A stretch of 64,000 nt of DNA from Sinomicrobium weinanense (GCF_018863395.1 NZ_JAHKRR010000006.1:1-64000), one strand, 5' to 3'. Positions 6,868-16,305 are shown, numbered from the stretch's first letter. Notes: generated by a model from the letters alone, not told the origin. Made by a program: numbers and translations.

Positions 6868-7998
6868 ATGGAGTTCGAATTACAGGCAAACGACCCCGGA
6901 AGCAAGGCCAGGGCCGGGAAGATCACCGCAGGCCACGGTGTTATAGAAACCCCTATTTTTATGCCCGTCGGAACCGTGGCATCCGTAAAGGGTGTGCACC
7001 AGCGGGAATTGCGGGAAGACATAAACCCGGATATTATACTGGGCAATACCTATCACCTCTACCTGAGGCCACAGACGGATATTCTGGAAAAGGCAGGAGG
7101 CCTGCACAAGTTTATGGGCTGGGAGCGGAATATCCTCACAGATAGCGGAGGCTACCAGGTGTATTCCCTGTCGGCCAACAGGAAGATCAAGGAGGAAGGG
7201 GTGAAGTTCAAGTCGCATATCGACGGTTCATATCATTTTTTCTCTCCGGAAAACGTAATGGAAATACAACGCAGCATCGGGGCAGACATTATTATGGCTT
7301 TTGACGAGTGTACACCCTATCCGTGCGATTACCGCTATGCCAAACGCTCCATGCACATGACCCACAGATGGCTCGATCGCTGTGTGGATCACCTGAAGAA
7401 GGTCCCGGAAAAATACGGGTACAGCCAGTCGTTGTTTCCCATAGTGCAGGGTTCGGTCTACAAAGACCTCCGGGAACAGTCTGCCGAGTATATAGCCGGT
7501 GTCGGTGCTGACGGTAATGCCATAGGCGGACTATCTGTCGGGGAGCCGGCAGAAGAGATGTATGCCATGGCCGAGGTGGTCTGCAATATCCTTCCCGAAG
7601 ATAAGCCCCGCTATCTCATGGGAGTGGGAACCCCCGTAAATATTCTCGAAAACATTGCATTGGGCGTGGATATGTTCGATTGTGTGATGCCCACCCGTAA
7701 TGCGCGGAACGGTATGCTGTTCACGGCCAATGGCATTATCAATATAAAGAATAAAAAGTGGGAGGACGATTTTTCTCCCATAGACGAAATGGGCATTACT
7801 TTTGTGGATACGCAATATTCCAAGGCCTATTTAAGGCATCTTTTTGCCGCAAATGAGTATCTTGGCAAACAAATTGCTACCATTCACAACCTGGGCTTTT
7901 ATCTCTGGCTGGTTCGCGAAGCCAGAAAACATATCTTAGCCGGGGATTTTTACGAATGGAAAAATACCATGGTAAAAAGACTGGGGCAACGGTTGTAG
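6868..7998 (+). CDS. tgt: tRNA-guanine transglycosylase, zinc-ligand cysteines absent
   Basis: Exchanges guanine 34 for preQ1 in tRNAs with GUN anticodons, a step of queuosine synthesis. The 376-residue length is normal. Conserved parts are DSGGYQVYSL (D92) and GVDMFDCVMPTRNARNG, with the likely nucleophile at D268. Oddly, the zinc site is lost. Bacterial Tgt usually has C-x-C-x2-C followed 26 residues later by H. Here the aligned segment PIDEMGITFVD has G309, T311 and D314 at those three spacings, while H340 of TIHNL is kept. The surrounding sequence (YSKAYLRHLFAANE) is intact, so this is substitution and not a frameshift. I believe Flavobacteriia share it, but cannot check. An LptF/LptG permease gene follows. 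Confidence 0.95.
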   Translation: MEFELQANDPGSKARAGKITAGHGVIETPIFMPVGTVASVKGVHQRELREDINPDIILGNTYHLYLRPQTDILEKAGGLHKFMGWERNILTDSGGYQVYSLSANRKIKEEGVKFKSHIDGSYHFFSPENVMEIQRSIGADIIMAFDECTPYPCDYRYAKRSMHMTHRWLDRCVDHLKKVPEKYGYSQSLFPIVQGSVYKDLREQSAEYIAGVGADGNAIGGLSVGEPAEEMYAMAEVVCNILPEDKPRYLMGVGTPVNILENIALGVDMFDCVMPTRNARNGMLFTANGIINIKNKKWEDDFSPIDEMGITFVDTQYSKAYLRHLFAANEYLGKQIATIHNLGFYLWLVREARKHILAGDFYEWKNTMVKRLGQRL

Positions 7999-8046
7999 CT
8001 ACAAAATGTGGATGAGGAAATGGGCCAAGGCTAAAACAAGATTAAA

Positions 8047-8122
8047 AAGATAATACTCTCCCCTTTGGGGAGATGCCGCAGGCAGAGGGGATCCCCCCTT
8101 GATCCCCCCAAAAGGGGGAGAT
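8047..8122. repeat. Composite CTCCCC/GGGGAG repeat between tgt and the permease gene
   Basis: Two short palindromes (CTCCCCTTTGGGGAG near 8059-8073, and CCCCCCAAAAGGGGG near 8102-8117) are joined by ATGCCGCAGGCAGAGGGG. The outer ends also pair imperfectly (ATACTCTCCCC with the end GGGGGAGATAT). Similar modules form the arms of the repeats at 18420 and 34017. The spacer to the next gene is 223 bp and holds nothing else I can support. Confidence 0.6.
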
Positions 8123-8221
8123 ATTTGTCCTTATAAATATTAGTATTTCTTACCGGGATGCAAGCTCATAAGTTGTTTCGGCCAACACCGGTGGGAGATT
8201 TTAAACAACAAACTGTAAACA

Positions 8222-9298
8222 GTGAAAATAATAGATTGGTATATCCTCAAACGATACCTGGGCACCTTTACGGTAATGCTCCTGCTGTTCATTCCTATCG
8301 GGATCATGATCGACCTTTCCGAAAAGGTGGGGAAAATGATCGAACAGGAAGCACCGACCACCGAGATCATAAAATATTACATCAACTTTACCTTCTATTT
8401 CGCCAACCTGTTGTTTCCCATATTTCTTTTTCTTTCCATTATATGGTTTACGTCAAAACTGGCCAACAATACCGAGATCACAGCAATATTGAGCTCCGGA
8501 GTGCCCTATACCAGGTTTCTGAGGCCGTATCTTATGGGAGCCACTTTTGTTGCGGTCATTGCTTTTGTTATGGGGATGTTTATTGTTCCGTCGGCGAGTA
8601 AAGGATATAAGGAATTTTATTATAAATATTTAAAGAAAGGCAAGCAGGACCGGGAAACCACCAATCTATACAACCAGATCAACGATAACGATTATATCTA
8701 TGTGAGTAGTTTCGATCCCAAAAACAAGATCGGATATAATTTTACCTTCGAACATTTTGAAGGAGAACAGCTCACTTACAAAATATCCGCAAGAAATATC
8801 CGGTGGATCGAAAAGGATAGTGTTTACAGGCTGTCCTCCTACGTAAAACGCAAGATAGGGGAGACTGATGACATCCTGGAAAAACAGAGCAGGATGGATA
8901 CGCTTTTTTCCTTTAACCTGGACGATCTGACCCCCGTGTCTTATATTGCCGAGACCAAAAACCTTTTTGAGCTGAACAAATTCATCGAAAAAGAACAAAA
9001 GAAAGGGTCGGCCAATATCAATACCTATCTCCTGGTGAAATACAAGCGATGGGGGCTAATGGTGTCTGCATTTATTCTTACCATTATAGCTGTGGCTGTG
9101 TCGTCCAAGAAAAAACGGGGAGGGATGGGGATCAATCTTTTCCTTGGGATCGCCCTGGCATTTATCTTCATCTTTTTTGACCGTATCTTCGGTACGATGG
9201 CGGAGCAATCGGGATTTTCACCTTTGCTTGCGGCTGCCTTCCCCAATATCATATTCGGAGTGCTGGCGGTCTTTTTGCTGAACAAAGCCAAACAATGA
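8222..9298 (+). CDS. LptF/LptG family lipopolysaccharide-export permease
   Basis: A 358-residue inner-membrane protein of the YjgP/YjgQ family. The N-terminus IIDWYILKRYLGTFTVMLLLFIPIGIMIDLSEKVG includes the first membrane segment. Two more follow (about 58-80 and 100-125), then a periplasmic beta-jellyroll of about 130 residues, then three C-terminal segments. LptF and LptG form the membrane part of the LptB2FG ABC transporter that pulls lipopolysaccharide out of the inner membrane. The conserved order after tgt suggests LptG, but LptF is not excluded. The start codon is GTG at 8222, because no in-frame ATG precedes the first membrane segment. Confidence 0.88.
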   Translation: MKIIDWYILKRYLGTFTVMLLLFIPIGIMIDLSEKVGKMIEQEAPTTEIIKYYINFTFYFANLLFPIFLFLSIIWFTSKLANNTEITAILSSGVPYTRFLRPYLMGATFVAVIAFVMGMFIVPSASKGYKEFYYKYLKKGKQDRETTNLYNQINDNDYIYVSSFDPKNKIGYNFTFEHFEGEQLTYKISARNIRWIEKDSVYRLSSYVKRKIGETDDILEKQSRMDTLFSFNLDDLTPVSYIAETKNLFELNKFIEKEQKKGSANINTYLLVKYKRWGLMVSAFILTIIAVAVSSKKKRGGMGINLFLGIALAFIFIFFDRIFGTMAEQSGFSPLLAAAFPNIIFGVLAVFLLNKAKQ

Positions 9299-9340
9299 TA
9301 GATATGTAAGATTGAAGAAGACTGAACACAAAAAAATACG

Positions 9341-9348
9341 TAAGTTTG
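9341..9348 (+). promoter_or_regulatory. Possible -7 element of accA
   Basis: TAAGTTTG matches TAnnTTTG and lies 30 bp before the ATG. No -33 box is at the right spacing, so this is weak. Confidence 0.35.
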
Positions 9349-9378
9349 TAGGCTAATTAAATCAAAATATAAGTACCA

Positions 9379-10332
9379 ATGGAATATTTGGATTTTGAAT
9401 TACCCATTAAAGAATTAGAGGAGCAATTATCCAAGTGTAGGGTTATCGGGGAGGAGAGTGATGTAGACGTCACCGAGACCTGTAAACAGATAGACAAGAA
9501 ACTGAAACAGACCAAAAGGGAAATATATAAAAACCTCACTGCCTGGCAACGCGTACAGTTGTCGCGCCATCCTTCCAGGCCGTATACGCTGGATTATATA
9601 AGAGCGATCTGCGGAGATACTTTCCTCGAGCTTCACGGCGACCGTACTGTAAAGGACGACAAAGCCATGATAGGCGGCCTCGGGAAAATTGAAGGGCAGA
9701 GTTTTATGATCATTGGCCAGCAGAAAGGATACAATACCAAGACCAGGCAATACCGCAATTTCGGGATGGCCAATCCCGAAGGATACCGGAAAGCATTGCG
9801 CCTGATGAAAATGGCCGAAAAATTCGGTATTCCCGTGGTATCCCTGATCGATACTCCCGGTGCATATCCCGGCATTGAAGCCGAAGAACGCGGACAGGGC
9901 GAAGCCATAGCGAGAAATATCCTGGAAATGACCCGGCTCAAAGTGCCGGTCATCGTGCTTATCATCGGAGAAGGTGCTTCCGGAGGAGCCCTCGGTATCG
10001 GTGTGGGAGATAGGGTGCTGATGCTGGAAAATACATGGTATTCCGTGATATCACCCGAGTCCTGTTCTTCCATATTGTGGAGAAGCTGGGAATATAAAGA
10101 ACAAGCCGCAGAAGCCCTGAAGCTCACGGCCAAGGACATGAAAAAACTGCACCTGGTAGACGATATTGTCAAGGAGCCCCTTGGCGGAGCACATTCCGAC
10201 AGGGAAGCCACCTTTAAAACCGTGGCCCAGGCCATTATAGAGAACTACGAAGAGCTGAAAAAACTCCCCACCGAAGAGCTCGTGGAAGACCGTATGGAAA
10301 AATATGCCAGTATGGGGGTGTATAAAAACTGA
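9379..10332 (+). CDS. accA: Acetyl-CoA carboxylase carboxyltransferase subunit alpha
   Basis: Together with AccD, transfers the carboxyl group from carboxybiotin to acetyl-CoA to make malonyl-CoA for fatty acid synthesis; cytoplasmic. The 317-residue length is typical. The N-terminal coiled part ([13 protein letters not shown]) is followed by the crotonase-fold domain with [60 protein letters not shown] and the oxyanion-hole glycines of [15 protein letters not shown]. An intrinsic terminator at 10385 ends the unit. Confidence 0.97.
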   Translation: MEYLDFELPIKELEEQLSKCRVIGEESDVDVTETCKQIDKKLKQTKREIYKNLTAWQRVQLSRHPSRPYTLDYIRAICGDTFLELHGDRTVKDDKAMIGGLGKIEGQSFMIIGQQKGYNTKTRQYRNFGMANPEGYRKALRLMKMAEKFGIPVVSLIDTPGAYPGIEAEERGQGEAIARNILEMTRLKVPVIVLIIGEGASGGALGIGVGDRVLMLENTWYSVISPESCSSILWRSWEYKEQAAEALKLTAKDMKKLHLVDDIVKEPLGGAHSDREATFKTVAQAIIENYEELKKLPTEELVEDRMEKYASMGVYKN

Positions 10333-10384
10333 TCTTCCTAAAATATCAACCGTCGTATTTTCCGGAATGGGAAATCAAAACACG

Positions 10385-10413
10385 AACCGAAGTAAAGAAC
10401 TTCGGTTTTTTTT
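10385..10413 (+). terminator. Intrinsic terminator of accA
   Basis: A 9-bp stem AACCGAAGT/ACTTCGGTT (10385-10393 and 10399-10407) with loop AAAGA, followed by a run of T to 10413. Confidence 0.88.
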
Positions 10414-10526
10414 ACATTTATGAACATAAAGTTGTAACTTGTTAACATGTTAAATGTTGACGAGAGGTGGATATAAAGTAACCCGATTTTTAAATAGTTA
10501 AACTTTCATTTTCTACATTCGCGTTT

Positions 10527-12098
10527 ATGGAAAAAACAGGCCCTGTGTCCGGAATTAAAATAGAAAAACCAACCGCAGCTGCCGGTAGAGCAGGAATAAT
10601 ACCATTGGAAAGGGGAAAGCTACCTCCTCAGGCGCCAGATTTGGAAGAAGCAGTGCTGGGAGCGATGATGATCGACAAAAAGGGGGTGGATGAAGTTATT
10701 GATATTATACATCCGGATGCCTTTTACAAAGAAGCACACCGTTATATTTACGAGGCCATTGTAAAACTGTTCGAAAATACGGAGCCGATTGACCTGCTTA
10801 CCGTTTCATCCCAGTTGAAAAAGGACGGTAAACTGGAACTTATAGGGGGGGATTTTTACCTGATACGGCTCACTCAGAAGGTCTCTTCTTCAGCGCATAT
10901 CGAGTTTCATGCGCGTATTATCCTGCAGAAATTCATACAGCGAAGCCTGATCAAGATCTCTTCGGAAATTATCGAAGAAGCCTATGATGAGACTACCGAT
11001 GTCTTTGACCTGCTGGACAGTGCCGAGGCCAAGTTGTACGAAGTGACCCAGGGCAATATCAAGAAGTCCTCGGAAACTGCTCAGAGCCTCGTTATGCAGG
11101 CCAAGAAAAAGATAGAAGAAATATCCAATAAAGAAGGGCTGAGCGGTATTCCGTCCGGGTTCGACAAGCTGGATAAGCTCACCTCCGGATGGCAACCCAG
11201 TGACCTTATTATCGTGGCAGCACGTCCCGGTATGGGTAAAACGGCCCTTACACTGTCCATGGCCCGGAACATGGCCGTTAATTCCAATACACCGGTGGCC
11301 TTCTTTTCTCTGGAAATGTCTTCCGTACAGCTCATTACCCGTCTGATTTCTTCGGAGACCGGACTGTCTTCCGAAAAACTGCGTACGGGGAAACTGGAAA
11401 AACACGAATGGGAACAGCTCAACGTCAAGGTAAAATCGCTGGAAAAAGCGCCCTTGTTTATAGATGATACACCTTCACTTTCCATATTCGACCTTCGGGC
11501 AAAAGCCAGGAGGCTTGCGTCACAACACGGAATAAAGCTCATTATTATCGACTACCTTCAGCTGATGACGGCCGGAGGAAGCCAGAAAGGAGGGAACAGG
11601 GAGCAGGAAATATCCACCATTTCCCGGAACCTCAAGGCCCTGGCCAAGGAGCTGAGCGTACCTGTGATTGCCCTGTCACAGCTTTCGCGTGCAGTGGAAA
11701 CCCGTGGAGGCAGCAAACGCCCCCTGCTTTCTGACCTCAGGGAATCGGGAGCAATCGAACAGGATGCGGATATTGTGGCCTTTATCTATCGTCCGGAATA
11801 TTACAAGATCGAAGAGTGGGACGATGAAGAACGTACCCCCACCCAGGGACAGGGAGAATTTATCGTGGCCAAGCACCGTAACGGGGGGCTGGAAAATATC
11901 CGTCTGAAGTTTATCGGACACCTCGGTAAGTTCGACAACCTGGACGATTTTGACTCGCCGTTTGAGTTCCAGTCCAAAATGAATGCTTCTGAAGATGATA
12001 CCTTTAACCCGGGTAACCTGCCCAGTGCGGACGATGCCTTCGGAAGTTCCATGAATGACGGGCCGGGACCGGATGATGATAGTGATGTGCCTTTTTAA
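10527..12098 (+). CDS. dnaB: Replicative DNA helicase DnaB
   Basis: Hexameric 5'-3' helicase at the replication fork. The protein has 523 residues, with a poorly conserved N-terminal extension of about 30. The primase-interacting N-domain (about 33-140) starts APDLEEAVLGAMMID. The RecA-like motor has Walker A ARPGMGKT at 232-239, the H1a segment FFSLEMSS, Walker B IIIDYLQLM, and DLRESGAIEQDADIV with its arginine-finger region. There is no intein. The C-terminal tail is acidic (GPGPDDDSDVPF), a short motif resembling the SSB tail. A near-consensus -7 element (TACATTCG) lies about 10 bp before the ATG. Confidence 0.97.
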   Translation: MEKTGPVSGIKIEKPTAAAGRAGIIPLERGKLPPQAPDLEEAVLGAMMIDKKGVDEVIDIIHPDAFYKEAHRYIYEAIVKLFENTEPIDLLTVSSQLKKDGKLELIGGDFYLIRLTQKVSSSAHIEFHARIILQKFIQRSLIKISSEIIEEAYDETTDVFDLLDSAEAKLYEVTQGNIKKSSETAQSLVMQAKKKIEEISNKEGLSGIPSGFDKLDKLTSGWQPSDLIIVAARPGMGKTALTLSMARNMAVNSNTPVAFFSLEMSSVQLITRLISSETGLSSEKLRTGKLEKHEWEQLNVKVKSLEKAPLFIDDTPSLSIFDLRAKARRLASQHGIKLIIIDYLQLMTAGGSQKGGNREQEISTISRNLKALAKELSVPVIALSQLSRAVETRGGSKRPLLSDLRESGAIEQDADIVAFIYRPEYYKIEEWDDEERTPTQGQGEFIVAKHRNGGLENIRLKFIGHLGKFDNLDDFDSPFEFQSKMNASEDDTFNPGNLPSADDAFGSSMNDGPGPDDDSDVPF

Positions 12099-12247
12099 TT
12101 ATTGGAGAAATAGCAAACAACAAGTCTCAATAAATCACTATAAGCCGATTAAAAGTCAAAATAAAACCGGAGACCAGGCATTATAAGGAGAAGTTAACGT
12201 GTAACGCTTGTTTCCAAACTCTGTACTTCCAAACCTTTTCCGTAAAT

Positions 12248-13543
12248 TTGATGCTAAACCCGTTTGTTATGCGTTTTAATCCATCATACAGGTTGTTGCT
12301 TGTTGTGCTCCTGCTGATGTCTGTCGTGTCGGTACGTGCTTCGCGTGTCCTGATACCGATGGATGCCGAATACCAGAAAGATCATCTGAAGGCATACGGT
12401 ATAGCCTATTGGACACTTTCGAAGGATTTAAAGGTGCAGTGGCTGCTCAATTATCGCGGAGGGTCTTTTCTTCTGCCCGACAGCGAAGAAATACGTAAAG
12501 AATGTACGATAAGGGGTGTGTCTTACGAAGTACTGTCAGACAACAAGGCTAAAGGTATTCTGGATGAGATAAGCAGTCCGGCGAAGAACCAGGAGGCCGT
12601 AGTATTGGAAAAAGCACCCAGGATCGTGGTTTATTCGCCCAAAGGCAATGCGCCCTGGGACGATGCGGTGACCATGGTACTTACCTATGCCGAAATTCCA
12701 TATGATGTGGTGTATGACGAAGAAGTGCTGGCAGACAAACTGCTTATGTATGACTGGCTGCACCTGCATCACGAAGACTTTACAGGGCAGTATGGTAAGT
12801 TTTACAGGGCCTATAAAATGGCACCCTGGTATATAGAACAAAAAAAGGAAGCAGAAAAACTGGCTGCCAAACTCGGTTATGACAAGGTGTCTGAAGCCAA
12901 ACTCGCCGTAGCCCTTAAAATCCGGGACTATGTGGTGGGCGGGGGCTTTATGTTTGCCATGTGCTCCGCTACCGATAGTTTCGATATTGCCCTTTCGGCC
13001 GAAGGGGTGGACATCTGCGAACCCATGTTCGACGGGGACCCTTCCGATCCCAACTATCAGTCCAGGATCGATTATGACAAGACCTTTGCTTTTACCGGGT
13101 TTGCTTTGGAGAGAGACCCTAATGTCTATGAGTTTTCGTCCATAGACATGACCGCAAAACGCAGAATAGCCAGGGAGGTCGATTATTTCACCCTGATGGA
13201 ATTTTCCGCCAAGTGGGACCCTGTGCCCACCATGCTCTGCCAGAACCACACAGCGCTGATCAAAGGTTTTATGGGGCAGACGACCAGTTTTAACCGGGGA
13301 GAGGTAAAATCTTCCGTATTGGTGCTCGGTGAGAACAAAGCCAACGGTGAGGCAAGGTATATTCATGGCATTAAGGGAAAGGGCTTCTTTACCTTTTACG
13401 GCGGGCACGACCCGGAAGATTATCAGCACAGGGTAGGGGACCCCAAGACAGAGTTGGAGTTACATCCCAATTCCCCCGGCTACCGCCTTATCCTGAACAA
13501 TATCCTTTTTCCGGCAGCAAAAAAGAAGAAACATAAAACCTGA
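12248..13543 (+). CDS. Conserved exported protein, commonly named asparagine synthetase B
   Basis: A 431-residue protein found next to dnaB in many Flavobacteriia. It begins with a hydrophobic signal or anchor segment (YRLLLVVLLLMSVVSVRAS), so the mature part is outside the cytoplasm. The common database name, asparagine synthetase B, is not supported: there is no N-terminal catalytic cysteine at residue 2 and no ATP-pyrophosphatase SGGxDS motif. The central part (VVYSPKGNAPWDDAVTMVLTYAEIPYDVVYD, later VGGGFMFAMCSATDSFDIAL) looks like a glutamine-amidotransferase-like or ThuA-like Rossmann fold, and GKGFFTFYGGHDPEDYQH fits the end of such a fold. The function is unknown. Either of two early methionines could be the start. 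Confidence 0.75.
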   Translation: MMLNPFVMRFNPSYRLLLVVLLLMSVVSVRASRVLIPMDAEYQKDHLKAYGIAYWTLSKDLKVQWLLNYRGGSFLLPDSEEIRKECTIRGVSYEVLSDNKAKGILDEISSPAKNQEAVVLEKAPRIVVYSPKGNAPWDDAVTMVLTYAEIPYDVVYDEEVLADKLLMYDWLHLHHEDFTGQYGKFYRAYKMAPWYIEQKKEAEKLAAKLGYDKVSEAKLAVALKIRDYVVGGGFMFAMCSATDSFDIALSAEGVDICEPMFDGDPSDPNYQSRIDYDKTFAFTGFALERDPNVYEFSSIDMTAKRRIAREVDYFTLMEFSAKWDPVPTMLCQNHTALIKGFMGQTTSFNRGEVKSSVLVLGENKANGEARYIHGIKGKGFFTFYGGHDPEDYQHRVGDPKTELELHPNSPGYRLILNNILFPAAKKKKHKT

Positions 13544-13586
13544 AGCGGGTATTACCCAAAACCTTCATCTGAAACCTGATCCGTAT

Positions 13587-14009
13587 ATGCATTTTTACCA
13601 GAAAGAGATACAGCTAGAACCCCGGGAAAGAGGGTTTCATATTATTACCGACGAAATACTGAAGGCCTTACCACAATTCAGGGATATCCGGGTAGGTCAG
13701 TTGCATGTCTTTATAAAACACACCTCGGCCAGCCTTACCATCAATGAAAATGCAGACCCTTCGGTAAGAGAAGATTTCGAAAGCCATATGAACACGGTGG
13801 TTCCGGAAAACGAACCTTATTATATCCATACCCAGGAAGGCCCGGACGATATGCCGGCACATATCAAGGCCTCGTTAATGGGGAGTTCGTTGACTATACC
13901 CATAACCTCCGGCCGGTTGAACCTGGGGGTGTGGCAGGGCATTTATCTTTGCGAACACCGAAACCACGGGGGAGGCAGGTCTGTTGTAATTACTGCTTTC
14001 GGGGTTTGA
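13587..14009 (+). CDS. YjbQ family protein
   Basis: A 140-residue protein of the UPF0047/YjbQ family, a small trimeric beta-barrel fold. Family motifs are present: HTSASLTINENADPSVREDFE (about 47-67), the HIKASLMGSS region and the C-terminal QGIYLCEHRNHGGGRSVVIT, which hold the conserved histidines. Some members show weak thiamine-phosphate synthase activity, but the physiological role is not settled. It starts 43 bp after the exported protein and may share its transcript. It is tail-to-tail with the HAD phosphatase gene, with only 2 bp between stops. Confidence 0.9.
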   Translation: MHFYQKEIQLEPRERGFHIITDEILKALPQFRDIRVGQLHVFIKHTSASLTINENADPSVREDFESHMNTVVPENEPYYIHTQEGPDDMPAHIKASLMGSSLTIPITSGRLNLGVWQGIYLCEHRNHGGGRSVVITAFGV

Positions 14010-14011
14010 TC

Positions 14012-14836
14012 CTATAACCCGGTTACAGCCATTTTTCGGGCTTCCAGCAGTTTTTCAAGGATATGTTCCACGCCGTGCTCGTCATTGCTCAAAGTTTGAA
14101 ACCTGGCAGCATTCAGTACGTTGGGATGAGCATTTTTCATGGCATAGCTGAAATAGGCCTGTTCCATCATTTCCAGGTCGTTATTGTAGTCTCCGAAAAC
14201 GAGGGTCTCTTCTTTTTTTACCTTTAGCAGTTTCTGGAGTTCCTGTAAGGCATGGCCTTTATTGGCATCCATACTTGAGACGTCGAGCCAGTTTTCGCCG
14301 GATACCTTGATCTGCAATGAGCTTTCCAGGTGACGTACATGGGGGTAGATGTTTTTTTCAGAGCCCTCAAAGCTGTATACGGCGATTTTCAGGGCTTTAT
14401 CGTCCTTTATTTCGGTGAGGTCGGGAACCCTGGTGTATTCGTAGTAATACTCTTTGAACATATTTTCGAATGCGGTATTATCTGTTTCGATATAAGCGCG
14501 TTCTTTTCCGCACAACACAATGTAGGCATCTTCTATCGGGCGGAGCAGGGAAACGGTTTCATTAACAATATGGCCGGGCAGGGGTGTGACCAGCAATTCC
14601 TTTTCCTGTTGCCTAGTAATAGCACCATTTTCGGCGATGATGGTAATGTTGTCCCGGATGCTTTGTAGCTTTTTTACGATACTGTGATGTTGCCTTCCGC
14701 TGGCGGCAACGAAGTGAATGTCGTGCTTGCGGAGTTCTTCGAAAAGCTCAAAAAACCGGTCACTTACCTGGCTTTTGGAGTTCAATAGGGTGCCGTCCAT
14801 ATCGGTGGCTATCAGTTTTACCTGAGAGAGGTCCAT
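14012..14836 (-). CDS. Cof-type HAD-IIB phosphatase
   Basis: A 274-residue haloacid-dehalogenase phosphatase. Motif I is DMDGT at 12-16, with D12 as nucleophile and D14 as acid/base. Motif II is the serine in VAASGRQ, and motif IV is FGDYNNDLEMM near the C-terminus. The large C2B cap lies between. Such enzymes dephosphorylate sugar phosphates, pyridoxal phosphate or flavin mononucleotide; the sequence does not tell which. The gene is alone, followed by the convergent yjbQ. Confidence 0.92.
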   Translation of the reverse strand: MDLSQVKLIATDMDGTLLNSKSQVSDRFFELFEELRKHDIHFVAASGRQHHSIVKKLQSIRDNITIIAENGAITRQQEKELLVTPLPGHIVNETVSLLRPIEDAYIVLCGKERAYIETDNTAFENMFKEYYYEYTRVPDLTEIKDDKALKIAVYSFEGSEKNIYPHVRHLESSLQIKVSGENWLDVSSMDANKGHALQELQKLLKVKKEETLVFGDYNNDLEMMEQAYFSYAMKNAHPNVLNAARFQTLSNDEHGVEHILEKLLEARKMAVTGL

Positions 14837-14936
14837 AATAGCGATTTTTAAGGTGCAAAGGTAATGTACAATAAGGATTTTCCTTGTTAATGAGGTGTTA
14901 TTTCCTTGTTAGATTGTGTATTCCGGTGGAGAAAAC

Positions 14937-14965
14937 AAAAAATCCGGCCTTTACGACCGGATTTT
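14937..14965 (-). terminator. Intrinsic terminator of the thrS-infC-rpmI-rplT operon
   Basis: A 9-bp stem AAAATCCGG/CCGGATTTT (14939-14947 and 14957-14965). Read on the minus strand it is followed by TTTTTTG. It lies 28 bp after the rplT stop. Confidence 0.85.
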
Positions 14966-14992
14966 GATAAGCGAAATATGATTAATAAACGT

Positions 14993-15337
14993 TTATTTTA
15001 CTTTGTCCACAATTGCCTTGAACGCTTCCGGGTGGTTCATGGCCAGGTCGGCTAAAACCTTACGGTTGAGCTCGATGTTGTTGGCTTTTACCTTGCCCAT
15101 AAACTGGGAGTAGGACAATCCGTGCAATCGGGCACCTGCATTGATACGGGTGATCCACAGTGCGCGGAAAGTTCTCTTTTTGTTCCTGCGGTCTCTGTAC
15201 GAGTATAGCATTGCTTTTTCAACCGCATTCTTGGCAACGGTCCAAACGTTTTTACGTCTTCCGTAGTAGCCTTTGGCCTGTTTAAGGATCTTTTTTCTAC
15301 GGGCTCTTGAAGCTACTGAATTTACTGATCTTGGCAT
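14993..15337 (-). CDS. rplT: 50S ribosomal protein L20
   Basis: A 114-residue, highly basic protein that binds 23S rRNA early in assembly of the large subunit. Family sequence is clear throughout: [28 protein letters not shown], then [28 protein letters not shown]. It is the last gene of the thrS operon. In Escherichia coli, L20 represses its own operon by binding the rpmI leader. The 178-bp spacer before it holds a dispersed repeat and a run of ATCT-type words, unusual inside a ribosomal-protein operon. Confidence 0.98.
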   Translation of the reverse strand: MPRSVNSVASRARRKKILKQAKGYYGRRKNVWTVAKNAVEKAMLYSYRDRRNKKRTFRALWITRINAGARLHGLSYSQFMGKVKANNIELNRKVLADLAMNHPEAFKAIVDKVK

Positions 15338-15380
15338 AATTTTCTGTTTTTTTGTAGCAGGCGGCCGTTAACCGGCACTT

Positions 15381-15413
15381 TCCCTCGGCTCCCTTCGGCT
15401 CCACTCAGGGACC
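15381..15413. repeat. Dispersed CTTCGGCTC..CTCAGGGACC repeat inside the rpmI-rplT spacer
   Basis: CCCTCGGCTCCCTTCGGCTCCACTCAGGGACC belongs to the same family as the copy at 595-622. It is followed by degenerate AAAATCTCAAATCT words up to about 15467. It lies within a transcribed operon. Confidence 0.55.
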
Positions 15414-15515
15414 GTCATTTGGGAACCGGATTTAAAATCTCAGATCTAATATCTAAAATCTCAAATCTATTTGCCTGACTCCAGGGTTATACAATAATAC
15501 TAACCGAAAGAACAA

Positions 15516-15713
15516 TTATTTTAAACGCAATTGTTCTTTGATACTGTTAACGTCACTTTCGTGTACCAGGGTACTGTGCGTTAACGCCAGCTTACGCTTT
15601 TTGCTCTTCTTTGTAAGAATGTGGCTTTTAAAAGCGTGCTTTCTTTTAATTTTTCCGGAACCTGTGAGCTTAAATCGCTTTTTGGCACTGGATTTGGTTT
15701 TCATCTTAGGCAT
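15516..15713 (-). CDS. rpmI: 50S ribosomal protein L35
   Basis: A 65-residue basic protein of the large subunit: [33 protein letters not shown] is the full family signature. It lies 28 bp downstream of infC and upstream of rplT, the standard order. Confidence 0.97.
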   Translation of the reverse strand: MPKMKTKSSAKKRFKLTGSGKIKRKHAFKSHILTKKSKKRKLALTHSTLVHESDVNSIKEQLRLK

Positions 15714-15741
15714 AATTCCTAAACTATTTTAATTATTTCGC

Positions 15742-16305
15742 TTATTTTTTAATTTTCTTCGGTGCGATGAACATAGTCATCCGTTTGCCTTCCAATTTGG
15801 GCATCTGTTCCACTTTTCCGTATTCTTCCAGGTCCTGGGCCAGTCTCAGGAGTAATATTTCACCCTGGTCCTTATACACGATGGAACGCCCTTTGAAAAA
15901 CACATATGCTTTGAGCTTGGCGCCGTCCTTCAGGAACTTTTCGCCGTGTTTCTTTTTAAATTCATAGTCGTGTTCATCGGTTTGGGGGCCAAAGCGGATC
16001 TCTTTGACTACAATCTTGGCGGCCTTTGCTTTCAACGCCTTTTCCCTCTTTTTCTGTTCGTAAAGGAATTTTTTGTAATCCATGATCTTACAAACAGGGG
16101 GCGTGGCCTTGGGTGAAATTTCCACCAGGTCCAGTTCCAGTTCTTCAGCTTTGGCAAGGGCTGCTTTGGTTGGGTATACGCCGGTATCTACATTGTCCCC
16201 CACCAGTCGTACTTCCGGAACACGGATATCCCTGTTGGTCCGGTGCGGATTTTTATCCTCTCGTTGCGGACGCCGGTTTCTGTTAAATCTTCTTTTAATT
16301 GCTAT
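15742..16305 (-). CDS. infC: Translation initiation factor IF-3 with non-AUG start (AUA)
   Basis: IF-3 binds the 30S subunit and rejects non-AUG starts and wrong initiator tRNA. The first ATG in frame (16203) would remove the conserved N-terminus. The frame continues upstream with [10 protein letters not shown] and [16 protein letters not shown], the universal IF-3 start region. An in-frame TAA at 16309-16311 closes it. The only usable codons are ATA at 16303-16305 (giving (M)AIKRRFNR, the expected N-terminus) or ATT at 16297-16299. I chose ATA, giving 187 residues. Rare start codons in infC are the basis of IF-3 autoregulation in Escherichia coli (AUU). The start is 32 bp after thrS, with no Shine-Dalgarno sequence. 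Confidence 0.92.
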   Translation of the reverse strand: MAIKRRFNRNRRPQREDKNPHRTNRDIRVPEVRLVGDNVDTGVYPTKAALAKAEELELDLVEISPKATPPVCKIMDYKKFLYEQKKREKALKAKAAKIVVKEIRFGPQTDEHDYEFKKKHGEKFLKDGAKLKAYVFFKGRSIVYKDQGEILLLRLAQDLEEYGKVEQMPKLEGKRMTMFIAPKKIKK

